In this document: one piece after another, positions 10,214 through 20,259 of the stretch
Layout of the letters: each line of letters starts with the position of its first letter
Numbering within the stretch: the stretch's first letter is position 1
Assembly (NCBI GenBank): GCA_027064085.1
Contig: JAMOQH010000182.1
Coordinates: 38,849-73,696, forward strand
Length of the DNA: 34,848 bases
From: a bacterium
GTDB taxonomy: Bacteria; UBP6; JAFGXH01
Direction of reading: 5' to 3'
Position numbers and translations under genes: made by a program
Notes under the pieces: model-generated
Seen by the model: only the letters and a program-made list of their open reading frames with translations
Databases searched by the model: none
What the model was told of the DNA's origin: nothing

Positions 10214-11185
10214 ATGATAGAGAAAAAAACAAACTTACATCCAAGAAATAAGCATAATATGGGATATGACTTTAAAGAACTAATAAAAACAAGTCCAGAA
10301 TTGTCTCCATTTGTGATTTTAAATAAATATAACAACCAATCTATTGATTTTGCTAATCCAGAAGCAGTATCAATGTTAAATAAATCATTATTAAAGCATC
10401 ATTATAAAATTGAGTATTGGAATATACCAAAAGGTTATTTATCTCCTCCTATCCCGGGGAGAGCTGATTATATTCATTATTTAGCTGATTTATTGGCAAG
10501 TAGTAATAATGATAAAATCCCAAAAGGAAAAAAAATAAAATGCCTTGATATAGGTGTTGGGGCAAATTGTATTTATCCCATTATTGGAAATAAAGAATAT
10601 AATTGGTCATTTATTGGTTCAGATATAGAACCAATTGCAATCAAATCTGCAAAAAATATTATTGAAAACAATAAGTTAGAAAGAAATATAAAAATAAAAT
10701 TACAAAAAAGCTCAAAGAATATATTTAAAGGAATAATTAATGATAATAAATTTGATTTAACTATTTGCAACCCTCCATTTCATACTTCTCTTAGAGAGGC
10801 AAACGCTGGAACTATTCGTAAATTAAATAATTTGAAAAATTTAAAGAAAAAACAAAATAATAAAGTAATATCTAAACGTAACAACGCACCCATTTTAAAC
10901 TTTGGTGGTAAAAGTAATGAATTATGGTGTGAAGGCGGAGAAAAAAAATTCATAGAAAAGATGATAATACAAAGTAAAGAATTCTCTTTATCGTGTTTTT
11001 GGTTTACAACATTAGTTGCTAAAAAAACACATCTAAAACATATATATTATACCTTAGATAAAGTAAAAGCTACAGAAGTAAAAATTATAGAAATGTCACA
11101 AGGTAACAAGATAAGTCGTGTTATTGCATGGACTTTTTTAACTAAAGAGCAACAGGATAAATGGATAAATAAAAGGTGGAAGTAG
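10214..11185 (+). CDS. rlmF: 23S rRNA (adenine(1618)-N6)-methyltransferase RlmF
   Basis: LHPRNKHNMGYDF, LDIGVGANCIYPIIG, GSDIEPIAI, NPPFHTSLREA. Confidence 0.9.
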   Translation: MIEKKTNLHPRNKHNMGYDFKELIKTSPELSPFVILNKYNNQSIDFANPEAVSMLNKSLLKHHYKIEYWNIPKGYLSPPIPGRADYIHYLADLLASSNNDKIPKGKKIKCLDIGVGANCIYPIIGNKEYNWSFIGSDIEPIAIKSAKNIIENNKLERNIKIKLQKSSKNIFKGIINDNKFDLTICNPPFHTSLREANAGTIRKLNNLKNLKKKQNNKVISKRNNAPILNFGGKSNELWCEGGEKKFIEKMIIQSKEFSLSCFWFTTLVAKKTHLKHIYYTLDKVKATEVKIIEMSQGNKISRVIAWTFLTKEQQDKWINKRWK

Positions 11186-11204
11186 TTTATTTAATATATT
11201 AATA

Positions 11205-11597
11205 TCATGCAGTTTTAGCACTTAAATATTCAGAAATAGCCACCCAACCACCTTTTAATGCTACAGCTTTAAATCCTAAGAGTCCTAAAAGTGTTGTAAT
11301 TGCAATAGCTCTTGCTCCAGTATGACATAAAACAATGATTTCTTTATTTTTATCTAATTTAGCAATATTTTCTTCTGTAAAAAGAGTATTCATGCTTATA
11401 TTTAAAACATCTCCATAAGTAAATTTTGTAAAGTCTAGCTCTTCTTCTGTTCTAATATCTAATGTTAAAATGTTCTCTTTTCTTTTTAATCTTGCAATGA
11501 AATCACTTACTTCTATTCTGCAAGGTGCTACTTCTAAAACATCTTTAGTCATTGGTGAAAACATTTGGTTAAAAATATTAATTAATTCTGTATTCAT
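11205..11597 (-). CDS. Rhodanese-like domain protein
   Basis: LTLDIRTEEELDFTKF, active-site region IIVLCHTGARAIAITTLL. Start trimmed to ATG preceded by GGAGGAAAAG. Confidence 0.85.
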   Translation of the reverse strand: MNTELINIFNQMFSPMTKDVLEVAPCRIEVSDFIARLKRKENILTLDIRTEEELDFTKFTYGDVLNISMNTLFTEENIAKLDKNKEIIVLCHTGARAIAITTLLGLLGFKAVALKGGWVAISEYLSAKTA

Positions 11598-11705
11598 CTT
11601 TTCCTCCAAAATAATAGGTGATAGTACATCATAGAAAACATTATGTCAAAATAGATTGTAATATAGAAAAAATAATCTATAATTATATTTTATGAATAGG
11701 ACACC

Positions 11706-12623
11706 ATGAAACTCTGTATAACCTTTTTAATAATAATAATTTCTATTTCATGTAATAAGCAAGGCAAATTTGAAAAGTTTGATATTTTCAAATTAGAGTT
11801 TTTTAAAATGGGTACAGATTTATCTGTAAAATATGTAGCTAAAAAAAGAAATATAAAACTTGAAAAAGAAATAAAAGAATATATTGATCAATTTGATAAA
11901 GAAAATAGTTTTTATAAAAAAGAAAGTTATTTATCTAAACTTAATAATTTAAATGATAATCAAAGTTTAAAAGTAGTTCATTCTTTTTGTAAATTGTTAG
12001 AAATATCTGTAAATTACCAAAAAAGTACTGAAAATAGGTTTAATATTGCTTATAAATCACCTAAAAAGTTTAGAAATTTAGACAATTTACAAATTAATTG
12101 TAAAAAGGATATAATAAAAGTAATAAAAAAAGGGACAATTTTAGATACAGGAGGTATAGCTAAAGGGTATTCTATAGATAAAACAGCCTATATCTTGAAA
12201 AAATATAATTATAAAAATTTTATTATAAATTATGGTGGAGATATGCTTATTTGTGGTAAAAAACCAAATAATAAAAATTGGACTATAGGTATAAAAGATC
12301 CATTTAATACATCAAAATTATTAAAAATAATAAGTAAAAATACTAAAAGTTGCTATTCTGTTGCAACTTCAGGAGATTATAAAAGATATATAGTTAAAAA
12401 TGGTAAAAAATATTCTCATATAATAAATCCTAAAACAGGTTTATCAGTAGAAGATGCACATTCCGTTACAGTTATTTCTGATAATGCGATAAAATCAGAT
12501 GTTTTAGCAACAGCAATATCTGTAGGAAATAAAGATATAGCTTATATTAAAAGAATGAAAAGGAAGTTTAATATTAAAATATATATACTTATAGGCAACA
12601 ATAGAAAATTGTTAGAGTATTGA
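11706..12623 (+). CDS. apbE: ApbE-like FAD:protein FMN transferase lipoprotein
   Basis: Lipobox ISISC; GTILDTGGIAKGYSIDKTA; NYGGDMLICGKKPNNKNWTIGIKDP; HIINPKTG. Confidence 0.9.
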   Translation: MKLCITFLIIIISISCNKQGKFEKFDIFKLEFFKMGTDLSVKYVAKKRNIKLEKEIKEYIDQFDKENSFYKKESYLSKLNNLNDNQSLKVVHSFCKLLEISVNYQKSTENRFNIAYKSPKKFRNLDNLQINCKKDIIKVIKKGTILDTGGIAKGYSIDKTAYILKKYNYKNFIINYGGDMLICGKKPNNKNWTIGIKDPFNTSKLLKIISKNTKSCYSVATSGDYKRYIVKNGKKYSHIINPKTGLSVEDAHSVTVISDNAIKSDVLATAISVGNKDIAYIKRMKRKFNIKIYILIGNNRKLLEY

Positions 12624-12695
12624 TTAATACATCAGTAAATTTAAAAATAAGATATACTTTTATTTGTAAAAGTTAGCTTATTTTTGTGAAGAAAA

Positions 12696-12720
12696 CACTG
12701 CTGACAGTGGTTGATGAACC
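12696..12720. repeat. Double-hairpin REP-like intergenic element
   Basis: CACTG-ctga-CAGTG followed by GGTT-gatg-AACC between convergent apbE and RND genes. Confidence 0.4.
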
Positions 12721-12731
12721 TCTGTACCTGA

Positions 12732-15700
12732 TTAATTAAATTTAATTCTATAAAGTATTGAATACATCAAAGGAACAACAATTAAAGTTATTAATGTTGC
12801 AAATGAAAGTCCAAAAATTAATGAAACGGACATAGATTCCCATAAAGGACCTCCTCCTAACCATAATGGAATTAAACCTCCAACCGTTGTTAAAGTTGTT
12901 AAAAATATAGGTCTTAGTCTTGTTTGAGATGCCGAAATAATAGCTTTTTGAGGTTCTGACTTTAATTCCTCTATCTCTAGTCTTATTTTATCCATTAAAA
13001 CATTAGCATTATTAATTACTATCCCAGAAAGTGATATTACCCCTAAAAGAGTCATAAATCCAAAAGATGCTCCTGTTAATCTTAAACCTAAAACTACCCC
13101 TATTATTGTAAGTGGCACTATCGTAAACAAGATTAACGGTTTTCTAAAAGAATTAAACTGCAATACAAGTAACAGAATAATAATTAAACCTGCTATAGGC
13201 AATTTTTCCGAAATTGATTTATTTGCTATATCTGATTCGGCTGCTTCTCCTGCTAAACTTGCACTATACCCATATTCAAGCTTTGAATTTAATTTATTAA
13301 GGTATTTTCTTAATTTTTGATTAACAACACTAGCAACAACTCCATCTTTTAAATCAGCTTGTACCGTAATAGTTCTATATCTGTTTCTACGAATAATCTT
13401 TGAATATCCATAATAAGGTTTTATATTTGCAATTTGATTTAATGGGATTGATTTACCCCCTGATGTAGAAAATACATTAATTGTTCTAAGCTCATTAATA
13501 TTAAGTTTTTTACCATTAATAGACTTTAAATCTATAGTTATAATATTTGATCCTTCTCTATATTCATCAATTTTTAATCCACTTAAGGCAGTTTGGAGTG
13601 AAATTGCTATATCAAAATTAGATATATTTGCATGATAAGCTTTTACTGGATTTATCTCTATTTTAAATCTAAGAGTTTTTTCTCCCCAATTATCTGTAAT
13701 CATACTTATTTCATTCATTTTACTAAGTTTATTTTTAATCTTTTTAACAATTTTTTGTACTTCTTTTTCATTTTCTCCTGAAACTCTAATTTCGACAGGA
13801 TAATTTACAGGAACACCAAGAGGAGTAGCTGCAACTCTAATATTTGCATCAGGATAAGTTTTTAAAGAATAATTATTTATGACTTTTTTAATATGTTTAA
13901 ACTCTTTAATATCTGTTATATTTAAAAGCATAAAAGCAAAATCTGTAGATGGTGCTTTTGGGTTATGTGATAATATATATCTTGGACCACTTTCTCCAAT
14001 ATATGAAATCCAAGATACCACTCCATTTTTACGATTTTTATTAACTTTCAATTCTTTTTTTATTAAACTTTCTATACCGCTAACAACTTTTTCTGTTTCA
14101 TTTAATGAAGTTAATGCAGGCATATTTATTTTAACTGTTAGATTTTTTGCATCAGAACTTGGAAAGAACTGTTTTTTTATAAATGTAGCATTGTATATTG
14201 CAACACCCATAAGTGAAAAAATTATTAATAGCGAAATTAATTTGTTTCTTAATACCCATATTAATGTTTTTTTATAAGTTTTGTAAATAATATTATTATA
14301 ATTTTCTTTATTTTCTTTATTTTTTTTGGGGTTAATTAATTTTATTGCTAATAAAGGTATGATAGTTATAGATAATAACCAAGAACTTAAAAGTGTAATA
14401 GTTACAACTTTAAAAATAGCAGAAGTGTACTCTCCAACTTTAGAATCAGCTAAAAATATAGGTAAAAATGCAGAAGAAGTTATTAAAGATGATATTAAAA
14501 GAGGTTTATATAATTCTTTCGTTGAAGAAACTGCAGCTTTATAAGGGGACATACCATTTTTTATTTGTACCAAAATTGATTCTGATACCACAATTGAATT
14601 ATCAACAAGCATTCCTAAAGCAATTAATAATGCGGCTAGTGATACTTGATTGATTCCTAATTTAAAAAAATACATAGCCAAAAATGTCATTATTATAGTA
14701 ATAGGTATCATACTTGCAACTAGTATTCCTGTTTTAATTCCTAATAAAATGAGTAATATTAATATAACAATTACTATACTCTGAATTAAATTAATTAAAA
14801 AATTATTAACAGAGTTACTTACTATATCTGGTTGAAAATACATTATATCCATATCCATTCCATAAGGAATATCTTTTTTTAATATTTTAAGAGTTTTTTT
14901 CACATCCTTACCAAGATTTATAATATTTCCACCCTTTCTCATAGAAATAGCAAGAATTAAAGAATCTTCTCCTGATGAATGAACTTTTTCTTTAGCTGGA
15001 TTTACATATCCTCTTTTTATATCAACTAAGTCTTTTAAAAAGAATACATCTTTCTGATTAGGCAATCTAACTATAGTATTTTTTAATTCTTCTATATTTT
15101 TAAAATTACCTGATGGTTCAAGATAGATAATTTTTTTGTTATCTAGCTCTATGCTTCCACCAGGAGTGATAATGTTTTGTTGATTGAGTAATTTTTTAAT
15201 ATATAAAGGTGGAATATTAAACTTAGCTAATTTTTCATTATTATATTCTATAAATATTTTTTCTTTTTGTTCTCCTATAATTTTTACTTTTGCAACATCT
15301 TTTATATTTAATAAATTATTTCTAACTTTATCTGAAATATCTTTTAATTCTTTATAACTAAAATCCTTTCCTTTGATAGAGATTAGTGTTCCAAAGACTT
15401 CACCAAATTCATCATTTATAAAAGGACCATAAATTCCTTTAGGTAAACTTGTTTTAACTGTGTTGACTTTTCTTCTTAAAGTATCCCATATTGGCCTCAT
15501 GTTTTTATAATCTTCTTTAATATTAACATAAATAATTGATACCCCCGCCTTGGATTCACTTTTAATAAAATCTATTTCAGGCATTTCTTGTATTTTTTTT
15601 TCTAATTTATCTGTAACTAATTTTTCAATTTTTTCAGGTGTTGCACCTGGAAACACAGTCATAACAGTTGCAACTCTAATGGTAAAAGCAGGAAACTCTG

Positions 15701-15803
15701 ATTGTGAAATAGATTTGAAAGTCATTAATCCTGCAACTATCACTATTACTAATGCAATAACAGTGACTCTATTATTTTTTATTGCTAATTTAGTAAGTTT
15801 CAT
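12732..15803 (-). CDS. RND efflux transporter permease (AcrB family)
   Basis: 1023 aa; N-terminal VTVIALVIVIVAGLMTFKSISQSEFPAF, ALLIALGMLVDNSIVVSE, C-terminal GVISLSGIVINNANVLMD, multiple TMs. Confidence 0.95.
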   Translation of the reverse strand: MKLTKLAIKNNRVTVIALVIVIVAGLMTFKSISQSEFPAFTIRVATVMTVFPGATPEKIEKLVTDKLEKKIQEMPEIDFIKSESKAGVSIIYVNIKEDYKNMRPIWDTLRRKVNTVKTSLPKGIYGPFINDEFGEVFGTLISIKGKDFSYKELKDISDKVRNNLLNIKDVAKVKIIGEQKEKIFIEYNNEKLAKFNIPPLYIKKLLNQQNIITPGGSIELDNKKIIYLEPSGNFKNIEELKNTIVRLPNQKDVFFLKDLVDIKRGYVNPAKEKVHSSGEDSLILAISMRKGGNIINLGKDVKKTLKILKKDIPYGMDMDIMYFQPDIVSNSVNNFLINLIQSIVIVILILLILLGIKTGILVASMIPITIIMTFLAMYFFKLGINQVSLAALLIALGMLVDNSIVVSESILVQIKNGMSPYKAAVSSTKELYKPLLISSLITSSAFLPIFLADSKVGEYTSAIFKVVTITLLSSWLLSITIIPLLAIKLINPKKNKENKENYNNIIYKTYKKTLIWVLRNKLISLLIIFSLMGVAIYNATFIKKQFFPSSDAKNLTVKINMPALTSLNETEKVVSGIESLIKKELKVNKNRKNGVVSWISYIGESGPRYILSHNPKAPSTDFAFMLLNITDIKEFKHIKKVINNYSLKTYPDANIRVAATPLGVPVNYPVEIRVSGENEKEVQKIVKKIKNKLSKMNEISMITDNWGEKTLRFKIEINPVKAYHANISNFDIAISLQTALSGLKIDEYREGSNIITIDLKSINGKKLNINELRTINVFSTSGGKSIPLNQIANIKPYYGYSKIIRRNRYRTITVQADLKDGVVASVVNQKLRKYLNKLNSKLEYGYSASLAGEAAESDIANKSISEKLPIAGLIIILLLVLQFNSFRKPLILFTIVPLTIIGVVLGLRLTGASFGFMTLLGVISLSGIVINNANVLMDKIRLEIEELKSEPQKAIISASQTRLRPIFLTTLTTVGGLIPLWLGGGPLWESMSVSLIFGLSFATLITLIVVPLMYSILYRIKFN

Positions 15804-15804
15804 A

Positions 15805-16917
15805 CTACTCTCCTAAAACTCTAACTTTTAAGCCATCTTTCATTTTATTAACACCAGCGATAACAATTTTATCTCCTAGTTTTACTCCAGAAAATACTTC
15901 AAACCCTTTATTTGTTAATTTACCTAGTTTTACATGAGTTTTTTTTACCACACCAATATTATTTTTTATATTTTTTATTATATATACATATTTTGATTGA
16001 CTATCTTCATTAACAGCAAGGGTAGGTATAGTTATTTTATTTTTATTTCTTCTTTTATTTAAATTAATTTTTACTTTAGCAACCATACCCGTAAGGATTT
16101 TATTATTTGTGTTTTCAAGTTCTATAGTTACAGGAAAAAGGGGAGTGTTTAATTTAGGAGAAACTCCGATTTTAGTAATTTTACCATTAAATGTTTTGTT
16201 CTTTAAGCTATTAAATTTAACTATAGTTTTCATTCCTAATTTAATTTTATTCATTACTGTTTCAGGTATCCCAACTTCTACTTCTGTTTTTTTACCATAG
16301 TTTAATACGACAACAGGCATTCCTGCTGCAATATTTTCATTTTCCTTTTGTAAGATGTAAGCAATAACTCCATTATCAGGAGCTTTAATTGTAGCATACT
16401 TTAGTTGTAATTTTGCTTGTTTTATTTTATTTAAAATTGCACTTATACCTGTTTTTGAAACTTCGTACATAGTTAAAGCCTTTTCATAATCATTTTTAGA
16501 AACATTCTGTTCTTCATACAAAGCTTTTATTCTTTTATATGTTGATTCTGCATTTTTTGCCTTTGCTTTTATATTTTTTAATGCAATGTTTGCTTCTCTT
16601 AATTTTAATTTATAAACTTCAGGATCAAGTTCAGCAATAATTTGTCCTTTTTTTACTTTATCGCCAAGTTTTACATATATTTTTTTGATATTTCCAGATA
16701 TTTTAAAACTTATTTTAGCTTGTTCTTGTGGCATGGATATCCCGGAAAATGATAAATCTTGATTTTCAGAGGAGCTTTTAATTGTATGATATTTAACGGG
16801 TCTTATCACCTCTTTATAGATTTTTATATCTTTCTTATTAGAACAGGAAATAAAAACTAATGAAACTAATACTAATATTGATAACTTTTGTATTTTTCTT
16901 AATTTACTATTATACAT
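15805..16917 (-). CDS. RND efflux periplasmic adaptor (membrane fusion) lipoprotein
   Basis: Lipobox VFISC; KISFKISGNIKKIYVKLGDKVKKGQIIAELDP; IKAPDNGVIAY; GDKIVIAGVNKMKDGLKV. Confidence 0.92.
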   Translation of the reverse strand: MYNSKLRKIQKLSILVLVSLVFISCSNKKDIKIYKEVIRPVKYHTIKSSSENQDLSFSGISMPQEQAKISFKISGNIKKIYVKLGDKVKKGQIIAELDPEVYKLKLREANIALKNIKAKAKNAESTYKRIKALYEEQNVSKNDYEKALTMYEVSKTGISAILNKIKQAKLQLKYATIKAPDNGVIAYILQKENENIAAGMPVVVLNYGKKTEVEVGIPETVMNKIKLGMKTIVKFNSLKNKTFNGKITKIGVSPKLNTPLFPVTIELENTNNKILTGMVAKVKINLNKRRNKNKITIPTLAVNEDSQSKYVYIIKNIKNNIGVVKKTHVKLGKLTNKGFEVFSGVKLGDKIVIAGVNKMKDGLKVRVLGE

Positions 16918-16935
16918 TTTTCCTCCTTTGATAAA

Positions 16936-19278
16936 TTATTTATTTAAAAAACTGTTTATAATATTTTCATCATTTTGATGATATAGCTTAAAACCAGCTA
17001 CTCTCTTAGCCTTCATTAAATTGATTATAAATTCATATTTTGAGTTTAAAACTAACTCTTTGGCGATTAAATTATTGTTTTGTACATCTATTAGTTCTGT
17101 AATTGGTATTATTCCTTTTATGTATGCACTTTCAACAAGCTTTAAGCCTTTATTTACTGAATTACTTGCATCTTCTGATAAATTTATTGAGATGTAGGAA
17201 GTTGCTACTTCTTCTATCATTGTTCTTATTTTTTGTTCTAACTCAGACATTATTAATTGTTTATTTAAGTATAATTTTGATATTTTAGATTTTGTGATAT
17301 TTTTCTCCGAAACTCTGCTATAATTATCAAATATAGGTAATGAAATATTTAGGCCAAGTTGCCACTCTAAATCGTTCAATTTGGGAATATTTTCTTTAAT
17401 AACTGGAGCAAATGCTTCATATCCTTGTGGCAATTTTATTTCACTTTCGGGTGAATCTTTCCAAAATTTATAAGAGAGCTTTCCTTGAATTGCAACTGTT
17501 GGAAGAAAATAACTTTTATTAATAGAGTTTATTTGATTTTTATAAATTTTATCAACTTGGTTAATTTCTTTTAATTCTATTGCATTTTTTAAACCTATTT
17601 TTACAAAATAATCTTTAAATTTCTTTAAATCAGATGAGTTTTTTAAATAATTATCTAATTTTTTATATTTTTTAATCACTAATTCAATATTTAAATTATT
17701 TTCATCTATTTTAAATTTTGTTTCCATGCTTCTGTGTAAAAGCTTCATTAATGCCATTTTTGCTATTTTTTCATTTGCTCTAACTTTTATTAATTTTTTC
17801 TTGTTTAAAGATATTTGAGTTTCCCATCTATATATATCTGAAAGTTTTCCCATATTAGCTTTTTGTTTTGATTTTGCTATTTCCAAATGCATTTTACTTA
17901 ATTTTAGATTTTCTCTTTGTATCTTCTTAAAAGTTCTAATTTTCATTAAATTTAAATATGTAATAGCTGTATCTAAAGCAATATTTTCTTTAATTTCTTC
18001 TATTTTATATTTATTTAATTTATGAACTTGTTTTTTTACATTAATATTTAAATTAGCTTTCTCAGAAAAAATTAATTGTTGCAAAGTAATAGTTCCTATT
18101 ACTGATTTTTGAGGAAATATACCAAAACTTGCCTTTGCTCTATTCTCATCAATAATTGCTCCAGTTAAAGAAGCTGTTAAATTTGGTAAATAATTATTCC
18201 ATGCTTTGTTAATTTCTTTTTTTGATATTTTTGATTCTTCTATTTTTACTAAAATATTAAGATTTTTTTCTACGGACTCTTTAATTGCATCATAAAAAGA
18301 AATTATTTCTAAATTATTTTCATTATTTATGGATTCATAATCAATTAGTATATTGTAATCAAGTTTTATATTAAAAAAGTTCACTGCTTTTAAATTAACC
18401 ATCAATTCCTTTTTTAAATTGAGTTTTTTATCTAAGTTACTAATTTTTTTATTATCAATTATTATTTCCTTTATATCTAAAGCAATTCTTCTTGCTATTT
18501 TTATATCATTCCTATTTCTTTTAAAAAAGGCAATAGAATCATTATTTTTATTAAAACCAGTAAAAAATGGAATTTTATTGTCTTTTAAATAGTTTGTTAA
18601 TTCATCTAATTTAGCCTTATTTAAATTGTTTATATCTGTTAAATAAACAGCTAGTTTATCTTTAGGTTTTGAAACTCCTTTCATAAATTCTGATATACCA
18701 ATAATTTCGAATTGATAATCTGGACTTTTATTAATTTCTTTAAAGAAAATCTTTATTTGAGGATTTAGACTTAGGTAATTATCATCAAGTAGTATATTAA
18801 TTTTTTTGTAATGATAAATTTTAAAAAATAGTTCTAAATCATTGTATATATTATATGAAAAATCTATATAAGTCATATTTTTTTTGTTTTCTATTTTTTG
18901 AATATTAGAACTAACTATTGATGATATAATAGTTGGTTTTAGGTATTCTTTTTTTTGTGATATTACAGTAGATGAAATAAAACCTAAACTTATTATTAAA
19001 TCGATATTCTCATTTTTTGTAAATTCATCATATTTTTTATTAATTTCTTCTTTTTTATTTGAATAAAAAATATTTTTTCTATTAAAATTTATTTTTAAAT
19101 TTTTATTATCTATTAAATCATTTGTTTCTTTTAATATCAATTTTAATAAATTCCTATTTTCTATATTTTTAGAATCAAGAATTACCGCAATATTGAAATT
19201 TTTAATATGTTGATCTCCTAATACACTTAAAGGAATCATCATTATTACTATGATAGTAATTAAATTTTTCTTTAACAT
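16936..19278 (-). CDS. TolC-family outer membrane efflux protein with N-terminal ABC substrate-binding-like domain
   Basis: C-terminal half has OEP-type heptads (EITQISLNKKKL..., LEWQLGLNISLPIFDNYSR..., AYIKGIIPITELIDVQNN). N-terminal ~300 aa after signal peptide reads like a periplasmic-binding fold (FNIAVILDSKN..., IDLIISLGFISSTVISQKK..., KINILLDDNY). Start trimmed to ATG with GGAGG RBS. Confidence 0.8.
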   Translation of the reverse strand: MLKKNLITIIVIMMIPLSVLGDQHIKNFNIAVILDSKNIENRNLLKLILKETNDLIDNKNLKINFNRKNIFYSNKKEEINKKYDEFTKNENIDLIISLGFISSTVISQKKEYLKPTIISSIVSSNIQKIENKKNMTYIDFSYNIYNDLELFFKIYHYKKINILLDDNYLSLNPQIKIFFKEINKSPDYQFEIIGISEFMKGVSKPKDKLAVYLTDINNLNKAKLDELTNYLKDNKIPFFTGFNKNNDSIAFFKRNRNDIKIARRIALDIKEIIIDNKKISNLDKKLNLKKELMVNLKAVNFFNIKLDYNILIDYESINNENNLEIISFYDAIKESVEKNLNILVKIEESKISKKEINKAWNNYLPNLTASLTGAIIDENRAKASFGIFPQKSVIGTITLQQLIFSEKANLNINVKKQVHKLNKYKIEEIKENIALDTAITYLNLMKIRTFKKIQRENLKLSKMHLEIAKSKQKANMGKLSDIYRWETQISLNKKKLIKVRANEKIAKMALMKLLHRSMETKFKIDENNLNIELVIKKYKKLDNYLKNSSDLKKFKDYFVKIGLKNAIELKEINQVDKIYKNQINSINKSYFLPTVAIQGKLSYKFWKDSPESEIKLPQGYEAFAPVIKENIPKLNDLEWQLGLNISLPIFDNYSRVSEKNITKSKISKLYLNKQLIMSELEQKIRTMIEEVATSYISINLSEDASNSVNKGLKLVESAYIKGIIPITELIDVQNNNLIAKELVLNSKYEFIINLMKAKRVAGFKLYHQNDENIINSFLNK

Positions 19279-19304
19279 TTTAACCTCCATTTAAAAAATT
19301 TAAA

Positions 19305-19359
19305 GATTATAGAATTATATTCTATAGAATCTCGTTCTATAGAATATAATTCTATAATC
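19305..19359. promoter_or_regulatory. Twin operator for TetR regulator in RND operon promoter (25-bp perfect inverted repeat)
   Basis: GATTATAGAATTATATTCTATAGAA-tctcg-TTCTATAGAATATAATTCTATAATC, containing two ATAGAATnnnATTCTAT sites (19309-19325 and 19339-19355). Confidence 0.8.
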
Positions 19360-19370
19360 AAAAAAGTCAA
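19343..19370 (-). promoter_or_regulatory. Sigma70-type promoter of the RND operon
   Basis: Minus strand TTGACT-16 bp-TATATT; -10 lies inside operator site 19339-19355. Confidence 0.65.
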
Positions 19371-19455
19371 GCATTTTTTTTATATATTTAAAAGTTATAC
19401 TCTGTTATCATAGATTTTAGGCTTTTATTTGTTTGTATAATTGATTAAATAATAA

Positions 19456-20079
19456 TTACTCAGGAATTTTTATTGACTTTAAAAATACTAAGTTTTCTTC
19501 TATTTCTTCTTTGGTAATATTTAATGACATTAAAACCCATTTTACCATTACTTCAAGCATATTATCTACAGATCGATCAAATTCACCTAAATAGAATCCT
19601 TCGGCAAGGCCGATAAATATACTTTTATAAAGAGTAGGAAATATATCCACTATCTCTATAAATTCATTATTAAAGATTCTTTTATGTGATTCATCTTTAA
19701 ATTTATTTAATTCTATAATATGATTTTTTATTTTTTCAGATGTAATTTTTCTTATTGCAGGAAAAGATGCACCCATTAAATATAATTGAATTACATCTTT
19801 ATTTGTTAAAATATCTAAAGAATGTACATAAATAATTGTTGAAATTCTTTTTATTAAATTATTAATTTTATATTTTTTTATTAAATTGGCAACCTTTAAA
19901 TCACCTTTTTCAGAATCTTTTTTTATAATCTCTGCTAAAATTGTTTCTTTATTTTTATAATAAAAATAACAATTTCCAATAGAAGTATTTGCATCTTTAA
20001 CTATATCTTTTAGCGTTGTTTTTGAGTATCCATTTTCTAAAAATAGTTTTCTTGCAGAAGAAAGTATATTTTCTTTCAT
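19456..20079 (-). CDS. TetR/AcrR family transcriptional regulator
   Basis: N-terminal HTH: ILSSARKLFLENGYSKTTLKDIVKDANTSIGNCYFYYKNKETIL. Confidence 0.93.
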   Translation of the reverse strand: MKENILSSARKLFLENGYSKTTLKDIVKDANTSIGNCYFYYKNKETILAEIIKKDSEKGDLKVANLIKKYKINNLIKRISTIIYVHSLDILTNKDVIQLYLMGASFPAIRKITSEKIKNHIIELNKFKDESHKRIFNNEFIEIVDIFPTLYKSIFIGLAEGFYLGEFDRSVDNMLEVMVKWVLMSLNITKEEIEENLVFLKSIKIPE

Positions 20080-20097
20080 AATAACTCCAAATAATAA

Positions 20098-20114
20098 ATA
20101 GAATCATATTCTAT
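20098..20114. promoter_or_regulatory. TetR autoregulatory operator
   Basis: ATAGAATCATATTCTAT, same palindrome as in the RND promoter, between tetR ATG and its TTGACA-16-TATATT promoter. Confidence 0.75.
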
Positions 20115-20121
20115 TCATCAT

Positions 20122-20149
20122 AATATATATTTTAATTTAATTATGTCAA
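20122..20149 (-). promoter_or_regulatory. Sigma70-type promoter of tetR
   Basis: Minus strand TTGACA-16 bp-TATATT. Confidence 0.55.
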
Positions 20150-20259
20150 GTTAAAATTAAAGATTGATTATAGTCAATGAAAGTTCTATAAAGAATTAGT
20201 AATATAAAATACAAACTTATAGTTTGTGTTTTATGGATAATTTTATTATAGTAGGAAAT

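Noticed and set aside
13879-14653. Plus-strand ORFs inside the RND gene
   Set aside because: Opposite strand of a well-supported 1023-aa RND permease; no independent support.
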